Position numbers and translations under genes: made by a program. From Fimbriimonadaceae bacterium (GTDB lineage: Bacteria > Armatimonadota > Fimbriimonadia > Fimbriimonadales > Fimbriimonadaceae): 46,477 nt of DNA. A model generated the notes under the pieces. The model saw only the letters and a program-made list of their open reading frames with translations. It was not told the origin of the DNA and did not search any database. The stretch covers positions 1 to 46,477 of the forward strand of contig JAHBTC010000008.1 of NCBI GenBank assembly GCA_019638835.1. Direction: 5' to 3'. Shown piece by piece: positions 1-7,597 of the stretch; within the stretch, counting starts at the first letter, position 1; the number at the start of each line of letters is the position of its first letter.

Positions 1-87
1 CGAGAGCAGTATCGCCGAAAGAATCGCAATAATGGCGATGACAGTTAACAGTTCAAGCAACGTAACTCCTGTCTTGCTGCGTCTCAT
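1..87 (-). CDS. Prepilin with N-terminal methylation motif, 3' part outside window
   Basis: Only the first 29 codons are in the window. They read from ATG at 87 as a short basic leader (MRRSKTG), then VTLLELLTVIAIIAIL. This is the class III signal peptide of type IV pilins and type II secretion pseudopilins: cleavage after Gly7, the conserved Glu at position 5 of the mature protein, and a hydrophobic helix. A PilD-type peptidase would cleave and methylate it. The gene starts 11 bp after the stop of the secreted-protein gene at 99-455 on the same strand, so the two are probably co-transcribed. The first residue of the mature protein is Val instead of the commoner Phe. Whether it is a true pilin or a pseudopilin cannot be told from this fragment. 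Confidence 0.85.
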   Translation of the reverse strand, partial: MRRSKTGVTLLELLTVIAIIAILSAILLS

Positions 88-98
88 GTAGCATCAAC

Positions 99-455
99 TC
101 ACAATAGGGTGCAAGTGGAGTCAGCGCAACTGCCTTCATAGGACGATCCGTGGCACGGATATGCGTATCCTTCTCCTGCTACTGCGTACCAGATGTAACC
201 GTTCTGGTACTGCGCCTTTTGACATGCCCAGTGAAACTCGGCGTAGGGTGCCCACGGAGGACACATTCCTAATGCGGATCGGTAGTCGGTTTTATCAACA
301 TAAGACGTGTAGCCAATGAAACTGCCACACGTGACTTCAAACAATGTCACAGCATCTTCGGGAGCATCGCCCAGAGAATTCTCAATCGCAGGGGCAGCCA
401 AAGCAGTTGAGGCGATAAGCGAGGCCAAGATGAGGGCTGGATGCAATTGCAGCAT
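99..455 (-). CDS. Small secreted six-cysteine protein of unknown function
   Basis: 118 residues from ATG at 455. Residues 1-21 form a signal peptide (MLQLHPALILASLIASTALA, then AP). The mature part has six cysteines, which could make three disulfides, many aromatic residues and a Gly/Tyr-rich C-terminal half ending CADSTCTLL. I do not recognise the family. The frame is open further upstream to a GTG at 527, which would add 24 residues including a repeated Glu-Arg tract read from a GA repeat. I prefer 455 because the signal peptide starts there and a promoter lies directly upstream. It sits 11 bp before the prepilin gene and may be exported or displayed together with it. Confidence 0.6.
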   Translation of the reverse strand: MLQLHPALILASLIASTALAAPAIENSLGDAPEDAVTLFEVTCGSFIGYTSYVDKTDYRSALGMCPPWAPYAEFHWACQKAQYQNGYIWYAVAGEGYAYPCHGSSYEGSCADSTCTLL

Positions 456-464
456 GCCCCATAG

Positions 465-494
465 ATTGTCTCTCTCTCTCTCTCTCTCTGTCAA
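465..494 (-). promoter_or_regulatory. Promoter with GA-repeat spacer upstream of the secreted-protein/prepilin unit
   Basis: On the minus strand a perfect -35 TTGACA (494-489) is followed by exactly nine GA units (488-471), then a -10-like GACAAT (470-465). Nine bases later comes the ATG at 455. The 18-bp spacer consists only of the dinucleotide repeat, which continues into the first two bases of the -10 to make ten units. Such repeats gain or lose units by slipped-strand mispairing, so the spacer could shift to 16 or 20 bp and change promoter strength. The predicted transcript would start within a few bases of the ATG. Confidence 0.6.
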
Positions 495-602
495 GGGTTC
501 AATACATTTTTCTTGAGAAAAGTTCACGGCCCGAAGAAACTCGGAGGAAAACTTTCGCTTGCTCGCTGCGCTTCATCATGCGACCAGCCCGATTGCGAGC
601 AA

Positions 603-632
603 TTGATCGGCCTCGCCCACGGGCACTACAAT
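603..632 (+). promoter_or_regulatory. Promoter of the alpha/beta hydrolase unit, leaderless type
   Basis: TTGATC (603-608), an 18-bp spacer and TACAAT (627-632), with only 7 nt to the ATG at 640. There is no Shine-Dalgarno sequence. A start site about 7 nt after the -10 would fall at or next to the start codon. Confidence 0.55.
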
Positions 633-639
633 ATCACCG

Positions 640-1557
640 ATGATCGCTCATATGCTCCTCGGCCTTCTCCTCACCTCGCCAGGACCCCAACGCCTCGACG
701 CGGGAGATCACTGGGTCGGCTATGAAGTCGTCGGGAGCGGGCCGCCCATTGTCCTGCTGGCGGGCGGACCGGGGTTCGGGGGCGAAGTCTTGCGCCCGGT
801 CGCAGACCTCCTCAAAGACAAGAACACATGCATCTTATTTGATCAACGTGGCACTGGGCAAAGCGTGAACAAAGATGGGAGCAAGGTCTACAGCCACGAT
901 GCTGAGATCATGCGCGATCTTGAAGCCCTTCGGCAGCACTTAGGACACGAAAAGTGGGTCGTCTTTGGTCAGAGTTGGGGCTCTCATCTTGCGGCCGTTT
1001 ACGCCGAAAATCACCCAGATTCCGTTTCGGCTCTTATCCTCGCAAGCAATCCGCAGCCCACCGACGATGGAATGAGAGTGCTTGCCACCAACGTGGACAT
1101 GAGAATGCCACCGGGTGAACTGGCCGAACTCAACACGATTCTCAACGATGAATCTCTTGACTCTGAGGTCAAAATCACCGAGAATTTCTTTCGGTCGCTC
1201 CCCTACTATTTCCATGATCCGGTAATCGGGAAGGAACTGCTCGGCAAGTTCGACCGATCACTGTTCTCACCCCTGACCGCGATTCAACTGCTGGCTTACT
1301 ACTTTGCTTTTGAGATTCGAGATGCTGCCCGATCCCTTCGCGACTGGCCCGGACATGTTCTCGTAATTCAGGGCCACCAAGACCCCTGCGGGAGCGTCGC
1401 GGGCAAATTGGTTGCAGACCTGTTTCCCCGTTCGCGTCTGGTCTGGATCAATGAATGCGGGCACTTCCCGTGGCTAGAGAAGCCGGAAGAGTTTGCCCGC
1501 CCCGTACGATCATTTCTTCTTGCGGAGCGCATCCGCGCCCGTAAACCCCAAAAGTGA
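640..1557 (+). CDS. Alpha/beta hydrolase, proline iminopeptidase-like
   Basis: 305 residues with a hydrophobic N-terminus (about residues 4-13) that may be a weak signal peptide. The alpha/beta hydrolase signatures appear in order: an oxyanion loop LAGGPGFGG near residue 40, DQRGTGQS near 70, and the nucleophile elbow GQSWGS near 110, which is close to the GGSWGS of prolyl iminopeptidases. The acid is probably the Asp in GHQDPCG near 248 and the His is in ECGHFPWLEKPEEF near 275. Substrate is unknown; peptidase S33 or esterase activity are both possible. It overlaps the next gene as TGATG. An alternative start is ATG at 652. Confidence 0.85.
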   Translation: MIAHMLLGLLLTSPGPQRLDAGDHWVGYEVVGSGPPIVLLAGGPGFGGEVLRPVADLLKDKNTCILFDQRGTGQSVNKDGSKVYSHDAEIMRDLEALRQHLGHEKWVVFGQSWGSHLAAVYAENHPDSVSALILASNPQPTDDGMRVLATNVDMRMPPGELAELNTILNDESLDSEVKITENFFRSLPYYFHDPVIGKELLGKFDRSLFSPLTAIQLLAYYFAFEIRDAARSLRDWPGHVLVIQGHQDPCGSVAGKLVADLFPRSRLVWINECGHFPWLEKPEEFARPVRSFLLAERIRARKPQK

Positions 1558-2624
1558 TGGAAGCTGTTTTCGCCCGGTCATTGGCATTGGCGCAGGGTCT
1601 AGCTCCCACTGCGGCCAACATTGACCGCGTGGCGTCGCAAACTTCCTCGGAAGCATCAGCATGGGCGTTCACCCAGTGGGAGTTACGTGAACGAGCCGAC
1701 CAGCGGTTCACGAGAGCGAGCGAGATGCTCTGGGATCGCGATGGCCTTGCGATGGCCACAAGTGAGGCGCGAGCCCGCTACCATGCCTCACTCGTTCCGG
1801 AAGGCGAACCCGTGCTTGACCTTGCTTGCGGGCTCGGGCTTGATTTGATCGCCTACGCACGGCGCGGCCCAGCCACCGGATACGAACTAGACGCCCATCG
1901 CGCAGCGTTAGCGCGACAAAATCTCGCGGTCCATCGGCAGGAGGCCGATGTGGTGATCGGTGACGGTCGCGATGCAGACTGGAGTGACCGCTTCATCTAT
2001 TTGGACCCCATGCGCCGTGATCACCGGGGGCGATTACGACCGGAAGACTATCAGCCGAACCCGTGGGAACTCGTTGATCGCCTTCATCAATCAAAGGGAT
2101 GGTTGATGAAACTCTCGCCCCTGGTGCCCGACACGCTCTTGGGCCAACTCGGAGGCGGAATTGAGTTTTTGAGCGACGACGGCGAGTGTAGCGAAGCGCT
2201 GGTCACTTCTTTGCGTCTGGGCACTCAAGCCGTCCATACCGCAAGTGGCGAAGCGCTTACGGGCAATCAGAACGCCGCTCCCTCAGACAGGCTAGAGGAG
2301 TATCTTTACGAACTCGATCCCGCAGCGGTCCGAGCCCACGCCAGCGGGCATTGGGGACTCCGAAGCATCGGGGATCACCCCGGGTTCCTCACCGGCGGAG
2401 AATCCGTTTCATCCGTTTGGTTAGAGCCATTCCGGGTCATCAAGGAGTTCAATCCGAAGGATAATCCCGGCCCCGTCTCGGCGGTCAAGAAACGAGGTGA
2501 AACTCCGTCTCCAGAGTCTTTGCGCAAAAAGTGGGGACACGACAACGACGGGCCAATCGCAATCTTATGGACGCAGAATCACGCGGTACGCGGCTGTCTG
2601 GCGGAGCGGATTGCTCCTCGATGA
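1557..2624 (+). CDS. SAM-dependent methyltransferase with THUMP-like C-terminal domain
   Basis: 355 residues. The start ATG overlaps the hydrolase stop by one base; a GTG one codon upstream is also possible. Residues about 80-175 contain a class I methyltransferase core: motif I VLDLACGLGLDLIAYARR, an acidic end of strand 2 in GYELD, and YLDPMRRD where many RNA methyltransferases have an (N/D)PP(Y/F)-type motif. The C-terminal third has the features of the THUMP-like domain found with this methyltransferase family (EYLYELDPAAVRAH, WLEPFRV, KKRGE and SLRKKW). By family it probably acts on RNA, but the target is unknown. It is translationally coupled to the hydrolase. Confidence 0.7.
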   Translation: MEAVFARSLALAQGLAPTAANIDRVASQTSSEASAWAFTQWELRERADQRFTRASEMLWDRDGLAMATSEARARYHASLVPEGEPVLDLACGLGLDLIAYARRGPATGYELDAHRAALARQNLAVHRQEADVVIGDGRDADWSDRFIYLDPMRRDHRGRLRPEDYQPNPWELVDRLHQSKGWLMKLSPLVPDTLLGQLGGGIEFLSDDGECSEALVTSLRLGTQAVHTASGEALTGNQNAAPSDRLEEYLYELDPAAVRAHASGHWGLRSIGDHPGFLTGGESVSSVWLEPFRVIKEFNPKDNPGPVSAVKKRGETPSPESLRKKWGHDNDGPIAILWTQNHAVRGCLAERIAPR

Positions 2625-2650
2625 CGTTGAAGCAAGTAAGGGAGAAAGTT

Positions 2651-2893
2651 ATGACTCTAAGAACCTGCGAAGTCTGCGGCAACGAGTATGACAAATGCTT
2701 TGAAGTCATCATGGACGGCAAATCTCATACATTCGACTCGTTTGAATGTGCAATCCATCGACTCGCACCCGCTTGCACGCACTGTAAATGCCTTGTGATC
2801 GGCCACGGGGTCGAAGTTGACAACTATATATTTTGTTGCGCAAACTGCGCTCGAATGAGTGGTGAGATCGGTGCGGTCGACCGGGCAGACTAG
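2651..2893 (+). CDS. Small cysteine-rich putative zinc-binding protein
   Basis: 80 residues from ATG at 2651, preceded by a GGGAG ribosome site about 7 nt away. The frame is open further upstream (ATG at 2621 overlaps the previous stop), but conservation-like sequence starts at 2651. It holds CEVCGNEYD, a DSFECAIH block, CTHCKC and CCANC, so several Cys pairs suited to one or two metal ions. Short proteins of this pattern are widespread in bacteria and usually annotated as hypothetical or metallothionein/TRASH-like. Its stop codon shares the palindrome CTAG (2890-2893) with the convergent ATP-grasp gene. Confidence 0.75.
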   Translation: MTLRTCEVCGNEYDKCFEVIMDGKSHTFDSFECAIHRLAPACTHCKCLVIGHGVEVDNYIFCCANCARMSGEIGAVDRAD

Positions 2894-3696
2894 AATCGCT
2901 GCTCGATCCCGTCCAAAAAGCGTCCAATTGCCGCCGGATTCTGCACAAAGAATAGGGAGGGCTCGATGAGTTCGAGTTCGGATAAGAGCCATTCTCTGTT
3001 ATCGCCTTCCATCAGGTCTACCCTCGCGTAGAGAGGCACTTCATCAAGGATTGCCAATACCCGCTGGGCCGCTTCAGCGAGATCTGTCGTTAGATCAGCG
3101 ACGATGACCGATTCGTCATCCTCATGGAATCGAGGCTGTTTGGTGATCGCGTGGGTGGGCTCGCCGTCAATGCAGATCACCGCAACCTCTCCGCCGGCCT
3201 CGACGGACTTGATGTACGGTTGAATCATCCAATCCAACTCCGCTATGTCAGTCGGCCACTTTTCGCCCCGTGCGACGCGGTACGTATGCCAAGAACCACA
3301 AGAGACCGCCGGCTTGAGGACAGAATCCAGAGATGCTCGCGCCGGAAGTTTGTCTCCCGCATATATAAAGATTGTCGGAACAATTGGCACACCGGCAGCC
3401 TCGATCTCTAGCAGATAGCCCTTGTGTACGTTCTGTCTAGCCATCTTCTCCGGGTTCAACAAGGTGGTTTGGGCACTCGCTTTCTTGAGCCAATCGAGGA
3501 ACGCAGGCAGATCCTCTTGGTAGTTCCAAGTAGAACGGATAACGGCCAGGTCAAACTCGTTCCATTCCACTTCCGGGTCATCCCAAGCTGGTTCCTTTAC
3601 GGCCCATCCCCGTTGCTCGGCGGCGCGCCGCAGGGGTACGGCGTCGTGGTCTGGCTCAGGGAGGTCTTGACAGGTGACAAAGGCGACGCGCGGCAC
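2890..3696 (-). CDS. ATP-grasp ligase, RimK/glutathione synthetase-like
   Basis: 268 residues starting at GTG 3696 (PRVAFVTCQDLPE). The N-terminal Rossmann-like part contains DLAVIRSTWNY. The central and C-terminal parts match ATP-grasp enzymes of the prokaryotic glutathione synthetase-like/DcsG group: LKPAVSCGSWHTYRV, WMIQPYIKSVEAGGEVAVICIDGE, and the metal-binding end ELELIEPSLFF. It would join a carboxylate to an amine through an acyl phosphate; the substrates cannot be told from sequence. A CATAAT box lies 6 nt before the start codon with no ribosome site, which suggests a leaderless transcript. Confidence 0.75.
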   Translation of the reverse strand: MPRVAFVTCQDLPEPDHDAVPLRRAAEQRGWAVKEPAWDDPEVEWNEFDLAVIRSTWNYQEDLPAFLDWLKKASAQTTLLNPEKMARQNVHKGYLLEIEAAGVPIVPTIFIYAGDKLPARASLDSVLKPAVSCGSWHTYRVARGEKWPTDIAELDWMIQPYIKSVEAGGEVAVICIDGEPTHAITKQPRFHEDDESVIVADLTTDLAEAAQRVLAILDEVPLYARVDLMEGDNREWLLSELELIEPSLFFVQNPAAIGRFLDGIEQRF

Positions 3697-3702
3697 GCGG
3701 GA

Positions 3703-3708
3703 ATTATG
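3703..3708 (-). promoter_or_regulatory. -10 box (CATAAT) of the ATP-grasp gene
   Basis: CATAAT on the minus strand ends 6 nt before GTG 3696. No -35 hexamer is convincing and no Shine-Dalgarno is present. Confidence 0.35.
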
Positions 3709-3820
3709 TGGCCTGCCGCAGGGTGCATCTAGGAAGATTGAACTTCACACATGCCCAACCGCTACTCCACCCAATCACGAGACGATGACTAACCACTTAG
3801 TTAGTAGGCATTGCTTAGAA

Positions 3821-4207
3821 CTATTCCCGTGTCGCATCAAACCATCGCACGACCAAGTCGGTCAGGATCAACCGTTTCTCATTCACTTCGTCTACGCTGT
3901 GGATCCCCAGAGTCGCCCGGTCGGTGCCTGCCCACCGCATCAACCCCGAAGCGTCTTCAAACGAGAACGCCGAGTCTTTCTTTTTTACGCCCCGGTGGAA
4001 GACGAGCAAGACCTGATCTTTCTTATGAAAATTCATTGTCAGTCGGTCATCGCCGTCAATGCAGAAACTGGGCGCGTTCCATTTCACGTTCTCGGTGATG
4101 TCGCTGCGGGCCGCATGTATCAGTTCGCGAAGTGCGACAATCTCGGATTTCAGAGGGTGTTTGAGCCCGGAGAGGAACGCATCAACCGATTCATCGCGGG
4201 TGCCCAT
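3821..4207 (-). CDS. DUF1801 (YdhG-like) domain protein
   Basis: 128 residues that fit the DUF1801 fold in order: SVDAFLSGLKHPLKSEIVALRELI, ENVKWNAPSFCIDGDDRLTMNF, and LVFHRG. The C-terminus is an amphipathic helix. Members are small soluble proteins of unknown biochemical role. The ATG at 4207 has a TACCAT box about 8 nt upstream and only a weak AGG as ribosome site. The 124 bp between this gene's stop and the ATP-grasp start hold nothing recognisable beyond that gene's -10 box. Confidence 0.8.
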   Translation of the reverse strand: MGTRDESVDAFLSGLKHPLKSEIVALRELIHAARSDITENVKWNAPSFCIDGDDRLTMNFHKKDQVLLVFHRGVKKKDSAFSFEDASGLMRWAGTDRATLGIHSVDEVNEKRLILTDLVVRWFDATRE

Positions 4208-4245
4208 AACCTGCTATGGTACCGGGCACCGACGAATCAACCCTT

Positions 4246-6174
4246 TTAGCTGCCCGAAACCGGGTCGGCCACCGATTGCGCGGCGTCGGACTCCAAGAAA
4301 TCCTCACCCATCAGTTTCTTGACGATTGAAATCTGGTTTACCTTGTATTTGCGCGCTCTCGGGGCGATGTAGTTGACCTCAACTTTCTCGTCCAAATTGA
4401 ACTGCGGCTCGCCATCCGTCCACGTTGCTTTTGTTGTAACCAGCCAACGATCATCGTCTCGCTCCGGCGTGTCCATCTTAAAGTGTGCCCCTCTCGACTC
4501 GTTTCGGATGATCGCGCCTCCGACAATCGCCTTTGACATTTCAATCATATGGTGAACCGATCGGATGTACGGAATGGTTTGGTTGCTCCATGCACCGGCG
4601 TCAATAACGGCGCAGTTCTTTGCGCGCGACGAGAGATCATTCAACGCGTCTTTGGCCGAGAGCAAGTCGCTCTGCTTGCGCCAGATTCCGCAATTGTTCC
4701 ACATCAGTTCGGCAAGGTCCGCTTGCAGTTGGTACGGATTCTCGCTTCCATTGGGGTTCGCCAATGCCGCATAAGCCGATTCGTGCTTCGCCTTGCCCTC
4801 ATCTAACGCCGCCGAACCAACATCTTCGGACCCGGCTTCCATATCACGCAGATAGGCTTGGATGCCAAGCGCCGCGAGTTCGCCTCCTGTGAGGCAGGAG
4901 AGTAAAGCGTTCGCCCCCAATCGGTTGGCGCCGTGGTACTGGTAATCCGCTTCGCCTGCCGCATAGAGGCCGGCAATGCTTGTCATCTGATTGCGAGGAC
5001 TCTCTACGTCCAGCGCAGCCCCATCGGCTCCCTTCTCGTAATCGACCCAAAGGCCGCCCATCGTGTAGTGGTTTGCCGGGTAGATCCGCATCGGGTTGTC
5101 AATCGGATCTTCGCGCATGAATTTCTCGTAAATCTCGAGAACACCGCCAAGCTTGTCGTTGATCAATTCGCGGCTCATGCCTTTCTCGCGGTGCAAGTGA
5201 CCGATATCCAGGAAAACCTGTTGCTTGCCCTTTACGCCGCGACCCATCCGGCACACGCAATAGATGATAAAGGAAACGATATCTCGGCTTAACAGATTGC
5301 CGTAGACCGGATCAAGTTCTTCGCACACATACCACCGATCCGCATCCGGGATGCTGGAAGGATGGCGACTATCCATGGGGTCGCGGGGAACCCAAACCCT
5401 GCCGCCCTCGCCCCGAACCGACTCGCTCATTAGTCGGCACTTGTCTTCACCGGGGATCGCGGTGGGGTGAATCTGAACCATCTCGGGGTTACCGTAGACC
5501 GCACCGGCCTGATAAGCGATGCTGACCGGCTCACCCGTATTGATGATTGAGTTCGTTGTGCGACCGAAGATGACCCCGTTTCCACCGGAACAGATACAGA
5601 CTGCGTCAGCGGCGAACGACTCGATCTTCATCGTCCGCAAATCTTGAGCAACGATGCCACGACACCGCCCCTGGGAATCCTTGATCACATCCAGGAGAGT
5701 CCAGCCTTCAAACTTTTGAACGGTTCGACTTGCCTCGTGCCGGCGTACTTGCTCGTCGAGAGCATAGAGTAGCTGCTGTCCCGTCGTCGCGCCCGCGTAA
5801 GCAGTGCGATGTTTGAGTGTTCCACCGAAGCGACGGAAGGACAGCAATCCTTCAGCAGTCCGATTAAACGGAACCCCCATACGGTCGAGGAGATAGATCA
5901 TTGCTGGAGCACGCTCGGCCATCCGCATGACGGGCGGCTGGTGGTTCAAGAAGTCGCCCCCGGTAATCGTGTCTTCAAAGTGAAGGAAGGGAGAATCGCC
6001 TTCGCCGCGCAGGTTCACGGCACCATTGATGCCCCCTTGCGCGCACACGCTATGGCTCCGTTTGACGGGCACTAGACTGAACAGTTGAACCTTGTGTCCG
6101 GCCTCGGCTAACTTCATAGTGGTCATGAGCCCTGCGAGGCCACCGCCGACGACAATCACCGTGCGTTGAGGCAT
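4246..6174 (-). CDS. sdhA: Succinate dehydrogenase/fumarate reductase flavoprotein subunit
   Basis: 642 residues. Start ATG 6174 has AGGAAG 6 nt upstream; the open frame beyond it to 6300 is not used. The FAD dinucleotide fold is at residues 6-35 (VVGGGLAGLMTT). His41 in RSHSVCAQGGING is the conserved residue for covalent FAD. The substrate site includes QIHPTAIPG, SVRGEGGRVW and NHYTMGGLWVDYE, and the FAD clamp is LYAAGEADYQYHGANRLGANALLSC. Length and motifs fit the type found in Bacteroides- and Bacillus-like class B enzymes. Oddly, no iron-sulfur (sdhB) or membrane (sdhC) gene is adjacent on either side, so the other subunits must be elsewhere. Confidence 0.9.
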   Translation of the reverse strand: MPQRTVIVVGGGLAGLMTTMKLAEAGHKVQLFSLVPVKRSHSVCAQGGINGAVNLRGEGDSPFLHFEDTITGGDFLNHQPPVMRMAERAPAMIYLLDRMGVPFNRTAEGLLSFRRFGGTLKHRTAYAGATTGQQLLYALDEQVRRHEASRTVQKFEGWTLLDVIKDSQGRCRGIVAQDLRTMKIESFAADAVCICSGGNGVIFGRTTNSIINTGEPVSIAYQAGAVYGNPEMVQIHPTAIPGEDKCRLMSESVRGEGGRVWVPRDPMDSRHPSSIPDADRWYVCEELDPVYGNLLSRDIVSFIIYCVCRMGRGVKGKQQVFLDIGHLHREKGMSRELINDKLGGVLEIYEKFMREDPIDNPMRIYPANHYTMGGLWVDYEKGADGAALDVESPRNQMTSIAGLYAAGEADYQYHGANRLGANALLSCLTGGELAALGIQAYLRDMEAGSEDVGSAALDEGKAKHESAYAALANPNGSENPYQLQADLAELMWNNCGIWRKQSDLLSAKDALNDLSSRAKNCAVIDAGAWSNQTIPYIRSVHHMIEMSKAIVGGAIIRNESRGAHFKMDTPERDDDRWLVTTKATWTDGEPQFNLDEKVEVNYIAPRARKYKVNQISIVKKLMGEDFLESDAAQSVADPVSGS

Positions 6175-6300
6175 GAATATCTTCCTGTACGCGAGTGTAC
6201 CGAACGAGTTTGCGAAGGCCCGGTGAAAGAGAAATCCCGGTATCGAACTCAAGCAATTCGCGCGGAAACTTAGGCAGAATAGTTTGTTCTTGGTGTGCAA

Positions 6301-7518
6301 ATGAGAGTATTCGGACTAGTCTTGTTCCTGACGGCAACCGTCGGGTTATCGGCCCAATCAGGTTGGGCAAGGTATCGGTTGGTAGTCAATTCCCCGGACC
6401 AAGCGCAACGGTTAGTGGACTCTGACATCGGGCTCTTTTCCGAACGAGTAGCGGTCGGTACAACCGACGTTTACATCGGGCCCGACGAGATGTATAAGCT
6501 TTGGGCACTCGGAATGCCCTATCGTAAGGTTTCGGAGTTGCCAGATCCGGCGGGTTGGGATCAGCGTTACAGCAACAAGACGCTGAACTACCGGGGCAAC
6601 TACTACCGCTACGACGACATCATCGCGCAATACGAAGAGTGGCGCATTCAGAATCCAACTCACGTCAAGCGATTCCAAATCGGAACCAGCATTTTGGGGC
6701 GACCGATTTGGGCATACAGCGTTCGGAGCAATGCACTTTTCAGTGGTGCGCGACGCTCATTCGTTGTGAACTGTGGCATTCACGCTAGAGAGTGGATTTC
6801 GCCGGCGATTGGGATGTACGTCTTTAAGAAGACGATTGATAGTGCGGCCATTGGCTTCGCCGATATGACGACCGACTTCAGCAAGCGAGCAATGCTTCGG
6901 GGATCAACCTTCTACTTTGTCCCGGTCAATAACCCCGATGGTTACGAGTACTGCTGGACGAACAACCGGATGTGGCGCAAGAACCGCCGCGATAACCCCG
7001 GCAGTTCGTACGGAGTCGACCTCAATCGCAACTTCGCGAAAGCGTGGGGCGGATCGGGTTCCAGTGGTAACTACAGTTCGGAGACTTATCGGGGCACGGC
7101 TCCCTTTAGCGAACCCGAGTCTCAGGCCCTCGTATTCCTAGCCAATCGGATTCCTCGTATGGACGCATTCATTGACTTCCATAGCTACGGCGAGTACGTC
7201 CTATGGCCATGGAGCTACACGACCGCGAATGCTCCGGGGCAATCATGGCTCGCAACGACCGGGCTGGCAATGAAGAACGCAATTCAGGCGACCCACGGTC
7301 ACGCCTATACGTACGGTCACAGTGGTCAGACGCTGTATCTTGCTGCGGGAGTCACAGACGATTACTTCTATGACCTCTATAACACAGCGGCGTACACCAT
7401 TGAACTGCGAGATACGGGCCAAAACGGTTTTCTACTTCCGGAGAGTCAGATCAGCGACACGCAAGACGAGGCTTGGGCAGGATTTGTGGCCCTTGCCGTT
7501 CGCATGACGAATCGTTAG
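6301..7518 (+). CDS. Secreted M14 zinc carboxypeptidase, copy 1 (Asp at specificity site)
   Basis: 405 residues with a signal peptide (residues 1-18, ending LSAQ). The N-terminal 80 residues may be a short pro-region. The catalytic domain has zinc ligands His161 and Glu164 in CGIHAREWISP and His294 in DFHSYGE, Asn242-Arg243 in VDLNRNF, and the general base Glu368 in YTIELRDTGQNGFLLP. Counting back 15 residues from Glu368 puts Asp353 at the position called 255 in pancreatic carboxypeptidases, where Asp favours C-terminal Lys/Arg. The start was chosen because it aligns base for base with copy 2; GTG 6295 is an alternative. Residues about 80-247 are nearly identical in DNA to copy 2. Confidence 0.9.
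   Translation: MRVFGLVLFLTATVGLSAQSGWARYRLVVNSPDQAQRLVDSDIGLFSERVAVGTTDVYIGPDEMYKLWALGMPYRKVSELPDPAGWDQRYSNKTLNYRGNYYRYDDIIAQYEEWRIQNPTHVKRFQIGTSILGRPIWAYSVRSNALFSGARRSFVVNCGIHAREWISPAIGMYVFKKTIDSAAIGFADMTTDFSKRAMLRGSTFYFVPVNNPDGYEYCWTNNRMWRKNRRDNPGSSYGVDLNRNFAKAWGGSGSSGNYSSETYRGTAPFSEPESQALVFLANRIPRMDAFIDFHSYGEYVLWPWSYTTANAPGQSWLATTGLAMKNAIQATHGHAYTYGHSGQTLYLAAGVTDDYFYDLYNTAAYTIELRDTGQNGFLLPESQISDTQDEAWAGFVALAVRMTNR
6538..7042 (+). repeat. Homogenised tract shared with 7833-8337 (copy 1)
   Basis: This 505-bp stretch matches 7833-8337 at a constant offset of 1295 bp with only two differences that I can find (6808 A versus 8103 G, and 7023 C versus 8318 T). Flanking parts of the two genes are clearly more diverged, which points to recent gene conversion. 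Confidence 0.9.
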
Positions 7519-7540
7519 ATTGGGGAAAAACTAGTATGCG

Positions 7541-7560
7541 TCCCCGTGCAATGACGGGGA
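7541..7560 (+). terminator. Hairpin between the two carboxypeptidase genes
   Basis: TCCCCGT (7541-7547) pairs with ACGGGGA (7554-7560) around a 6-nt loop, 22 bp after the stop of copy 1. No U-run follows, so it may be a weak terminator or an RNA-stability hairpin. Confidence 0.35.
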
Positions 7561-7573
7561 ATTGTAGGGCAGA

Positions 7574-7597
7574 ATGAGAACCCAAAGAGGTTCTCAT
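7574..7597 (+). promoter_or_regulatory. Hairpin covering the ribosome site and start codon of carboxypeptidase copy 2
   Basis: ATGAGAACC (7574-7582) pairs perfectly with GGTTCTCAT (7589-7597) around loop CAAAGA. The AGAGG ribosome site is split between loop and stem, and the first two bases of the ATG at 7596 are paired. Such a structure could limit translation initiation. Confidence 0.45.

Noticed and set aside
316-516. Plus-strand ORF of 66 codons antisense to the secreted protein
   Set aside because: Its end is the Leu-Ser reading of the TC repeat, and the minus-strand frame has a signal peptide and promoter.
3674-4249. Plus-strand ORF of 191 codons
   Set aside because: Antisense shadow of the DUF1801 gene, no domain and no ribosome site.
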